Below, piece by piece: positions 5,439 through 11,784 of a stretch of 11,784 nt of DNA (its first letter is position 1; each line of letters begins with the position of its first letter). The notes beneath the pieces are model-generated. The model ran no database searches. It was not told the origin of the DNA and saw only the letters and a list, made by a program, of their open reading frames with translations. Source of the stretch: JANLUX01 sp031366005 (GTDB taxonomy: Bacteria; Bacteroidota; Bacteroidia; AKYH767-A; OLB10); NCBI GenBank assembly GCA_031366005.1, contig JANLZB010000044.1:1-11784 (forward strand), read 5' to 3'. The position numbers and the translations under genes were made by a program.

Positions 5439-6446
5439 TTATTGATAATCAAACCGGTCATGAGTATATTTTCCGGCAACCAATGTATCGATAGAAGCAT
5501 CATTTAATTTAATGCCATTGAAAACAGTTTTATTTCTGCTGGAAAAAACTCCTTTGCCATTAGAAAGATTAGTGAAATCCGGTATAGATTGAGTTATATT
5601 AGAGGAGGGTTGATTAACGCTATAATAGATGTAAAAATCTTCAGCGCCAATAGTAAAAACAAAATTCATGGTGGTGAGAATTGCAGGTCGTTTCAGCGAT
5701 TTATTGATAGGAATATGCGAGCCTATGAAACTATAAAAATCATCACCCTTCATTAAAAAATTAAGAAGGATATTTGAATTACTATTGGAATTTACAATGT
5801 CAGCAAATTTAAAATCAAGTGACTTGTATCGGTAATTGTTACCCGGATCTATGGTGTCTTTTTCTGCATAATTAAAGATTACATGTAAACCATAAACTTT
5901 TGCATTTGTTACAGGCGAAAATTTAATTTGGAGCGGGTTGTCGCCAGCAATATTTATATAAGGAAATGCCAGAGCAGTAGGAACTTCAAGAGTACCGACA
6001 ATGCCAGTGGTACCTGTAACAGTTTTACCGGTTTGGTTATTTACAAAAACCAGTTTATAAGTAGCATCTTTCCTTAGAGCATAAACCGGTGTAGCATAAA
6101 TAAGGTGAGGAGTATTTACAAACAAACCATCATTTTTAGTAAACGTATCAATTGGAACCAGGGGAATAGTTTTTATAAAAATTCCGCTGAGTAACTCTTC
6201 CAAATTAACAGAGATATCATTTTTGTCATAATAAATACTATCACTGTTTTGTGCCATGATCAAAGCATTTCCTTTACCTAAATAAGCTTTTTGAATCCGT
6301 ACATATTGAATAGTGTCAGATGGATTTAACAATCCGTATATTACAGGTGTTTCACGGTAATCATCAATCACATCAAGGTCATTATTACAGCTACAAAAAA
6401 TATGGCTTATGAGCAATAACGGTAACAGGTTTAAAGGCAATTTCAT
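5439..6446 (-). CDS. Predicted lipoprotein, resembles DUF4249-type envelope proteins
   Basis: The product is 335 residues from the chosen ATG. The N-terminus MKLPLNLLPLLLISHIFCSC has a short basic start, a hydrophobic core and a lipobox-like FCS|C; Cys20 would be lipid-modified after cleavage. The following NNDLD contains acidic residues, and in Bacteroidota such lipoproteins often reach the outer membrane. The mature part is beta-rich: TPVIYGLLNPSDTIQYVRIQ near the start, then repeated aromatic and asparagine-rich strands, ending in DTLVAGKYTHDRFDYQ. The early 'x-VIYGLLNP..VRIQKAYLG' segment is like the opening strand of DUF4249 proteins, but this match is from memory and weak. The frame is open 12 codons further (ATG at 6482 or 6461); those would add residues before a ready-made signal peptide. 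It is divergent from the exporter gene at 6530. Function unknown. Confidence 0.75.
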   Translation of the reverse strand: MKLPLNLLPLLLISHIFCSCNNDLDVIDDYRETPVIYGLLNPSDTIQYVRIQKAYLGKGNALIMAQNSDSIYYDKNDISVNLEELLSGIFIKTIPLVPIDTFTKNDGLFVNTPHLIYATPVYALRKDATYKLVFVNNQTGKTVTGTTGIVGTLEVPTALAFPYINIAGDNPLQIKFSPVTNAKVYGLHVIFNYAEKDTIDPGNNYRYKSLDFKFADIVNSNSNSNILLNFLMKGDDFYSFIGSHIPINKSLKRPAILTTMNFVFTIGAEDFYIYYSVNQPSSNITQSIPDFTNLSNGKGVFSSRNKTVFNGIKLNDASIDTLVAGKYTHDRFDYQ

Positions 6447-6529
6447 TTTTGAAAATAACATGTGCGAATATAGCAGAAGCATTGCATGAAATAGTCTGCG
6501 TGAAGTAAAATTATTTATTTTGGCTCGCG

Positions 6530-7147
6530 ATGTTAGAGGCTATATTAGAAGGAGTTGCTCTTGGCGGATTATTGGCCCTGATGATTGGTCCTGTATTTTT
6601 TATGCTCATCAATACAAGTTTAAAAAAGGGATTAACTCCTGCTATTTATATGGCGTTGGGAGTAATGATGAGCGATGCAATGTTTATTACGCTGGCTTTT
6701 TTCGGTAGTACTTACATACGTAATTTCAATTTGCATAATGTGGTGATAGGATTAATTGCCGGTATTATACTAATAGTGTTCGGGCTTATTAATATTTTTA
6801 AGAAGCCACGGGTTTCTGCTGAATCGCTCGAATTAGTGGATGACCGAAAAACTTTTTTTATTGATACCGGAAAAGGGTTTATGATGAATACCTTAAATCC
6901 TTTTGCGTTAATTTTCTGGATGGGAGTTGCAGGAACAGTTTCAGTTAAAGAATCATTTTCACATTTGCATTTACTCGCTTTTTTCTCAGCTACCTTATGC
7001 ACTGTTTTCGCTACCGACTTTCTGAAAGCTTATCTTGCATCAAGGTTGAAAAAAATAATAACTCCAGGTTTCCTATTATGGATGAACCGCCTTACAGGAG
7101 TCGCACTTTTGGCTTATGGGATTCAAACTATAGTAAGAATGTTTTGA
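6530..7147 (+). CDS. LysE/RhtB-family amino-acid exporter
   Basis: The product is 205 residues, the usual length for this family of inner-membrane exporters, which pump amino acids or related small molecules out by proton exchange. Six hydrophobic segments can be placed at ~5-27, 38-62, 70-90, 118-137, 145-170 and 180-203. The N-terminal signature GLLALMIGPVFFMLINTSLK has the conserved Gly-Pro at 20-21 and is followed by GLTPAIYMALGVMMSDAMF. Between helices 3 and 4 lies a polar loop (~91-117), and helix 4 opens with NTLNPFALIFW, the family's NP motif. The substrate cannot be told from sequence. It starts 83 bases from the divergent lipoprotein start and has no co-transcribed neighbour. Confidence 0.9.
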   Translation: MLEAILEGVALGGLLALMIGPVFFMLINTSLKKGLTPAIYMALGVMMSDAMFITLAFFGSTYIRNFNLHNVVIGLIAGIILIVFGLINIFKKPRVSAESLELVDDRKTFFIDTGKGFMMNTLNPFALIFWMGVAGTVSVKESFSHLHLLAFFSATLCTVFATDFLKAYLASRLKKIITPGFLLWMNRLTGVALLAYGIQTIVRMF

Positions 7148-7231
7148 CTTTTGATGGATACTACACTAATTCAATCACCTTGGCTACAAAAATTATTACT
7201 GGTGGCGTTTAATTGTTAAAGTATTTTTAAT

Positions 7232-7253
7232 CCGATTTTTATTTATCGGTTTT
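7232..7253 (+). terminator. Weak terminator after the exporter gene
   Basis: CCGAT (7232-7236) and ATCGG (7245-7249) form a 5-bp stem with an 8-base AT-rich loop, followed by four Ts. It lies about 85 bases after the exporter stop. The short stem makes it a weak candidate. Confidence 0.4.
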
Positions 7254-7268
7254 CAACTCCTACTTTTC

Positions 7269-7299
7269 TTGCAAATCATGCTTATTTTTCGGTACTTTG
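7269..7299 (+). promoter_or_regulatory. Promoter candidate of the giant metalloprotease gene
   Basis: TTG at 7269-7271 is followed after 21 bases by TACTTTG at 7293-7299, which is one base shorter than the TAnnTTTG consensus. Transcription would start near 7305, leaving a leader of about 80 bases before ATG 7386. I see no strong Shine-Dalgarno site in the leader. Confidence 0.4.
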
Positions 7300-7385
7300 T
7301 ATCAATCCTTTTAATGCCTGCTGTTGAACAGGATGCTAATAAAGGTATTTCCTCTTTATCATCAAAATAAAAACAAAGTTTCAGC

Positions 7386-10300
7386 ATGCATAATAAAGTC
7401 CTGGGTATTGGCTGCATCCTTACCATTTTTCTCAATATTTTTTTCTCCGGTGCTTTTGCTCAAAGCCAGCAATCTTATTGGCAACCCACACCCTACAATC
7501 GTAATGATAATGTAGTAGAAAATAAGCTCAATCTTACCCATTATAAATTGTTTAACCTGGATGTGAATGCTTTGAAAGAAACACTCATAAATGCACCAAA
7601 AAAAGTTTTGAATGATGATTCGAATAATAACACTATCGTTTTATTCCCAAATGCTGATGGAATATTAGAACATTTTAATGTGTTTGAAACATCTAATATG
7701 GAACCTGGATTAGCTGCATCTTTTCCTGAAATTAAATCATATGTCGGTAAAGGAATTGATGACCCTTCAGCTAACATTTACTTTAGTCTTTCACCGCTGG
7801 GTTTGCAAACATTGCTGATCAATGCGGACAAACCTGCAGTTTTCATCGAACCCTATACCAAAGATTTTAGCACCTATGCAGTTTATAGAAAAGGAGATAA
7901 AATAAAATCGCTGAATCAGTTTGAATGCCGAATCATTAATAGTATAAGTGAAACGGTGGATGATGGTTCGTTAGCTTTTCGTCCGAATGCAGATGATGGT
8001 AACCTGAGAACTTACCGCCTGGCTCTTTCAGTAACAGGTGAATACACTACATATTTCGGTGGAACAAAAGCATTGGCGCTTGCCGCGATGAACAACAGTA
8101 TGACCCGTGTTAATGGTGTGTTTGAAATTGATTTTGGAATCCACATGAATCTGATAGCCAACGACACTGTAATCATTTATACCAATGCTGCCACTGATCC
8201 TTATTCAAATGCATCCACCGGTGCAGCAGGCGCCTGGAATCAGGAGTTGCAGACCAATCTTACCAATGTGATTGGCAATGCCAATTATGATATAGGTCAT
8301 CTCTTTGGAGCTTCGGGGGGAGGTGGTAATGCCGGCTGTATTGGTTGTGTATGTGTGAATCCTTCAGGATCTAACTCGCTTAAGAAAGGAAGCGGCTTTA
8401 CCTCTCCTGCTGATGCCATTCCGCAAGGAGATAATTTCGATATAGATTATGTGGCACATGAAATGGGACACCAGTTTGGAGGTAATCACACGTTTACACA
8501 TAGTTATGAAGGCTCTGGTGTTCAAGACGAACCCGGAAGTGGAAGCACTATCATGGGATATGCTGGTATTACTACATTGGATGTACAACCCCACTCTGAT
8601 GCATATTTTCATGCAGTAAGTATTCAGCAGATTACTAATTATGTTAAAACCACCACTTGTCAAACTACTACTGTTACTAATAATGCTATTCCCACAGCAA
8701 GTGCAGGATCAGATTATACAATTCCTAAAAGCACACCATTTGTGCTCACTGGAGTTGGAACTGATGCTGATAATGGAGATGTACTAACCTATTGCTGGGA
8801 GGAAATGGATAATGGAACTTCATCAGCTGCACCCAGTGCAACCAAATCCAGCGGTCCTGATTTCAGATCATATAATCCTTCATCAAGCCCGTTTAGATAT
8901 TTCCCCAAGCTGTCTTCAATAATTGCAGGTTCAACAACTACGGCAGCAAGTGAACTTACTGTAGAAGCATTGTCATCTGTTGCACGCACTTTTAGTTTCA
9001 GGTTCACGGTACGTGATAATCATACTGGAGGCCCTGCAAATAATAGTGATGATATGGTGGTAACTGTTAGCAGTACCACCGGACCTTTTGTGGTTACTGC
9101 ACCTAATACAGCAGTTTCGTGGACAGGAGGAACTACGCAAACTGTCACCTGGGACGTTGCCGGAACTACTGGATCACCCGTTAATTGTGCCAATGTAAAA
9201 ATCTCACTTTCAACGGATGGAGGTAACACATTCCCCATCATTATCGCGGCAAGCACTATCAATGACGGCACTGAATCCATCACTGTTCCCAATAATCCCA
9301 CAACCCAGGCAAGAATAAAAGTGGAAGCCGTTGGCAATATCTTTTTTGATATGTCTAATGTTAACTTTAGCATTATTGCACCTAATCCGATTCTAACTTC
9401 TATCATAACACAATCTCTTGCAACCAATAATATTTGTGTAGGAACTGCTGTTGCAGTTGACTTTAATACCAATGGACCTGCGAATGCAGGAAATGTGTTT
9501 ACAGCACAATTATCGAACTCATCTGGTTCATTCGTATCCGGAGTAGTTAATATGGGAACGCTGTCGAGTATTAATGCCGGAACTATCAATGCTGTTATTC
9601 CTATCGGAACAACTCCTGCCACGTTGTACCGCGTACGTGTTGTCAGTTCAAATCCGGTGGTTAACGGATCAGATAATGGTACTAATATTTCGATCTACGG
9701 CATTCCTGCTGCTGCAGGAAACATTACCGGATCATCAAGTGTTTGCCAGGGACAAACTGCGGTTTTATATTCCGTTCCATCAATTGCCAATGCAACTAGT
9801 TACTCATGGACTATCCCTTCTGGAATAACAATTACTTCAGGAGCCAATACCAATAGTATTACAGTTAGTTTTTCTGCTTCTGCCACCAGCCCTCTTATCC
9901 TTACAGTTACAGGAACCAACCCCGGATGCAGTGGCACAGTTTCTCCGAATTACAATATCACAGTTAATCCACTTCCCTCAGGTGCAGGTATAATATCCGG
10001 AACCACTTCAACATGCCAGAACCAAACAGGTGTTAATTACACTGTGGGTTTTATAGCTGGAGCTACGGGTTATAATTGGACATTACCAACTGGCGCAAGC
10101 ATTACAGCAGGTGCTAATACAAATGCAATCACTGTAAGTTTTTCAGGAAGTGCTGTTTCAGGAAATATTACCGTAGCAGGAACCAATGCCTGTGGAAGCG
10201 GTTCTGTGTCGGCTAACTTTCCTGTTATTGTTAATACACCGCCTGCACCGCCAGTTATATCAGCAGGAGGTTCTACATCAATATGCTCTCCTTCTACTGT

Positions 10301-11784
10301 TGATCTTAGCTTTACTCCAACTTCGGGTGTTGATTATCAATGGAGGAAAGATGGAATTAATATCAGTAGTGCAACATCTTCCATTTATTCTGCGAGCGTT
10401 ACAGGTAATTATGATGTGGTTGCAAACTTTACTGCAGTATCTCCTCAAACGTTTACCAATGCATCTGTTTTTCAAATTCCTGATAATAATTGTACGGGCG
10501 CCAGCAGCACTATTGCTGTTAGTGGTTATACAAGCACTATTAACACATCAAAAATTTATACTCAATTAAATATCACACATCCATGGGATGGTGACCTTGT
10601 AATTTTTCTTCAGGCTCCTTCGGGTGCAATAATCGGGCTGGCAAATCTTGTAGGCAGCAGCGGTGATAATTTTACAAATACCGTGTTTGCCGATTCTGGC
10701 TCAGCTCAAATACCGTCAACAGGTGCGCCATATACAGGTTTATATAAACCCTGGGCTACAACTTTTACAAGCTGCACAACCTCCACTATTACCACTTTTG
10801 CAGAAATAGGTGGTGGAGCAATAAATCCAAATGGTAACTGGACCTTGCGTACTTATGATCGTGCTGTTGCTGATAGCGGTACTATTCAAAATTGGTCTAT
10901 CACATTTCCAGGTGTTTCATCTACTTGCTCCAGTGTTTCAAACGCAATTGGAATTACTGTTAATTCAAGTGTGACTGCGGGGTTAAATATAACAGCATCT
11001 CCTTCAGGTGCAATTTGTTCAGGAACTAATGTAACATTTACTGCGACACAAATTAATGGAGGAACAACACCTTTTTATCAATGGAAGAAAAACGGGATCA
11101 ATGTTGGCACAAACAGCACAACTTATTCTGACAATGCTTTAAATAATAACGATGTGATCACTTGCGTATTGACAAGCAACGCAACTTGTGTGAATGGAAG
11201 TCCTGCAACTTCCAATTCAATTACCATGACAGTGAATGCAAATGTTACAGCAAGTGTTAACATTGCAGCAAGTCCATCCAATATTATTTGTTCAGGAACC
11301 AATGTCACATTTACTGCAACTCCAACTAATGGTGGAACAACTCCAATCTACCAATGGAAGAAAAACGGAATCAATGTTGGATTAAATAGCACAACTTATT
11401 CTGACAATGCATTAAATAATAACGATGTGATCACTTGTGTACTGACAAGCAACGCAACTTGTGTAAACGGAAGTCCTGCAACTTCCAATTCAATTACCAT
11501 GACAGTGAATGCAAATGTTACAGCAAGTGTTTCTATTGCTGCATCACCATCAACAACAATTTGTTCAGGAACCAATGTAACATTTACAGCAACTCCAACT
11601 AATGGTGGAACAACACCGGTTTATCAATGGAAAAAGAATGGAACCAATGTTGGATTAAATAGCACAACTTATTCTGACAATGCATTAAATAATAACGATG
11701 TGATCACTTGTGTACTGACAAGCAACGCAACTTGTGTAAACGGAAGTCCTGCAACTTCCAATTCAATTACCATGACAGTGAATG
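7386..11784 (+). CDS. Giant secreted reprolysin-like metalloprotease with Ig-like and P domains (3' end outside window)
   Basis: The frame starts at ATG 7386 and is open to the window edge: 1466 codons with no stop. A signal peptide is likely (cleavage after AFA, residue 25). Residues ~50-175 resemble a protease propeptide (FETSNMEPGLAASFPEIKSY, GIDDPSANIYFS). The catalytic domain spans ~207-425 and has HEMGHQFGGNH at 358-368, the metzincin HExxHxxGxxH zinc site, with Glu359 as catalytic base, and the Met-turn STIMGYAG (Met390). Next come Ig/cadherin-like regions (~430-700), two PKD-like domains (~776-862 and ~862-951, sharing SYSWT/GYNWT, GANTNxITVSFS), one Ig-like unit (~955-1018), a proprotein-convertase P-domain (~1029-1174, HPWDGDLVIFLQAPSG) and three 91-residue Ig-like repeats from 1196. 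It is presumably exported and attached or released by T9SS, but the C-terminal tag is not in view. Substrate unknown. It is the last gene in the window and has its own promoter candidate. Confidence 0.93.
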   Translation, partial: MHNKVLGIGCILTIFLNIFFSGAFAQSQQSYWQPTPYNRNDNVVENKLNLTHYKLFNLDVNALKETLINAPKKVLNDDSNNNTIVLFPNADGILEHFNVFETSNMEPGLAASFPEIKSYVGKGIDDPSANIYFSLSPLGLQTLLINADKPAVFIEPYTKDFSTYAVYRKGDKIKSLNQFECRIINSISETVDDGSLAFRPNADDGNLRTYRLALSVTGEYTTYFGGTKALALAAMNNSMTRVNGVFEIDFGIHMNLIANDTVIIYTNAATDPYSNASTGAAGAWNQELQTNLTNVIGNANYDIGHLFGASGGGGNAGCIGCVCVNPSGSNSLKKGSGFTSPADAIPQGDNFDIDYVAHEMGHQFGGNHTFTHSYEGSGVQDEPGSGSTIMGYAGITTLDVQPHSDAYFHAVSIQQITNYVKTTTCQTTTVTNNAIPTASAGSDYTIPKSTPFVLTGVGTDADNGDVLTYCWEEMDNGTSSAAPSATKSSGPDFRSYNPSSSPFRYFPKLSSIIAGSTTTAASELTVEALSSVARTFSFRFTVRDNHTGGPANNSDDMVVTVSSTTGPFVVTAPNTAVSWTGGTTQTVTWDVAGTTGSPVNCANVKISLSTDGGNTFPIIIAASTINDGTESITVPNNPTTQARIKVEAVGNIFFDMSNVNFSIIAPNPILTSIITQSLATNNICVGTAVAVDFNTNGPANAGNVFTAQLSNSSGSFVSGVVNMGTLSSINAGTINAVIPIGTTPATLYRVRVVSSNPVVNGSDNGTNISIYGIPAAAGNITGSSSVCQGQTAVLYSVPSIANATSYSWTIPSGITITSGANTNSITVSFSASATSPLILTVTGTNPGCSGTVSPNYNITVNPLPSGAGIISGTTSTCQNQTGVNYTVGFIAGATGYNWTLPTGASITAGANTNAITVSFSGSAVSGNITVAGTNACGSGSVSANFPVIVNTPPAPPVISAGGSTSICSPSTVDLSFTPTSGVDYQWRKDGINISSATSSIYSASVTGNYDVVANFTAVSPQTFTNASVFQIPDNNCTGASSTIAVSGYTSTINTSKIYTQLNITHPWDGDLVIFLQAPSGAIIGLANLVGSSGDNFTNTVFADSGSAQIPSTGAPYTGLYKPWATTFTSCTTSTITTFAEIGGGAINPNGNWTLRTYDRAVADSGTIQNWSITFPGVSSTCSSVSNAIGITVNSSVTAGLNITASPSGAICSGTNVTFTATQINGGTTPFYQWKKNGINVGTNSTTYSDNALNNNDVITCVLTSNATCVNGSPATSNSITMTVNANVTASVNIAASPSNIICSGTNVTFTATPTNGGTTPIYQWKKNGINVGLNSTTYSDNALNNNDVITCVLTSNATCVNGSPATSNSITMTVNANVTASVSIAASPSTTICSGTNVTFTATPTNGGTTPVYQWKKNGTNVGLNSTTYSDNALNNNDVITCVLTSNATCVNGSPATSNSITMTVN
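10971..11784 (+). repeat. Three tandem 273-bp (91-residue) Ig-like repeat units
   Basis: Units begin at 10971, 11244 and 11517 with an exact 273-bp period; the third is cut at base 268 by the window edge. Each encodes SGTNVTFTA, then an x-YQWKKNG core, TTYSDNALNNNDVITCVLTS, ATCVNGSPATSNS and ITMTVNA. Conserved cysteines in ICSG, ITCVL and ATCV could form disulfides. Units 2 and 3 are identical for 140 bases (11372-11511 and 11645-11784), including all third codon positions, while unit 1 differs more. This suggests recent duplication or gene conversion, and more copies may follow. Confidence 0.93.

Noticed and set aside
5351..5440. Sigma-54-like site (TGGCAT-N5-TTGAA) upstream of dnaK on the minus strand
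   Set aside because: The essential GC of the -12 element is replaced by GA, and there is no supporting enhancer site. It is probably a chance match within the inverted-repeat region.
7253..7777. Open frames in the exporter-protease gap and opposite the protease N-terminus
   Set aside because: They overlap the candidate promoter or the signal peptide and propeptide-like region of the protease, and none has a recognisable product.
9020..9622. 200-codon open frame on the minus strand
   Set aside because: It lies wholly opposite the giant metalloprotease frame, has a low-complexity hydrophobic translation with no recognisable domain, and is explained by the Ser/Thr/Asn/Gly-rich codon pattern of the real gene.
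10186..10569. 127-codon plus-strand frame within the protease
   Set aside because: It is a different frame of the same coding region. Its leucine-rich translation is a by-product of repeated codons, and the metalloprotease frame continues without a stop through this stretch.

Overview
The window most likely comes from a member of the Bacteroidota, probably a Sphingobacteriia/Chitinophagia-type lineage rather than an enteric Bacteroides. The evidence is the 5' end of a 16S rRNA gene with a Bacteroidota-like GCGGCAGGCCTAATACATGC stretch, promoters of the Bacteroidota form TTG/TTTG-N19-21-TAnnTTTG, a type IX secretion (T9SS) sorting domain, few Shine-Dalgarno sites, AT-rich intergenic DNA, and a very long secreted metalloprotease with Ig-like repeats.

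Layout. (1) Positions 1-480, minus strand: the start of a 16S rRNA gene that runs off the left edge, its leader with a boxA-like site and hairpins, and two tandem rRNA promoter candidates. (2) 541-1324, plus: a promoter and a small secreted protein with a T9SS C-terminal domain. (3) 1325-1989: a 665-bp region without a convincing gene. It is filled by two tandem copies of a hairpin-bearing element and a ten-unit array with an exact 21-bp period. (4) 1990-3203, plus: a protein with a C-terminal fibronectin type III-like domain and an unknown N-terminal domain, a strong terminator, then a small membrane protein like the DUF2892 group. (5) 3290-6446, minus: a very long perfect palindrome that serves as a two-way terminator, dnaK, and a predicted lipoprotein. 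(6) 6530-7147, plus: a LysE/RhtB-type exporter. (7) 7386 to the right edge, plus: an open reading frame of at least 1466 codons that is still open at the window end. It encodes a signal peptide, a propeptide-like region, a reprolysin-like metzincin protease domain, several Ig/PKD-like domains, an internal proprotein-convertase P-domain, and three tandem 91-residue Ig-like repeats.

The genes do not form one pathway. dnaK and the rRNA operon are housekeeping. The T9SS-tagged protein, the lipoprotein and the giant metalloprotease are envelope or secreted proteins. The metalloprotease is presumably secreted through T9SS too, but its C-terminus lies outside the window.

I found no clear new defence or mobile system. 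The least explained parts are the 21-bp array with its conserved phase, the hairpin elements beside it, the 5'-terminal hairpin of the rRNA transcript, and the near-identical repeat units in the giant protease.
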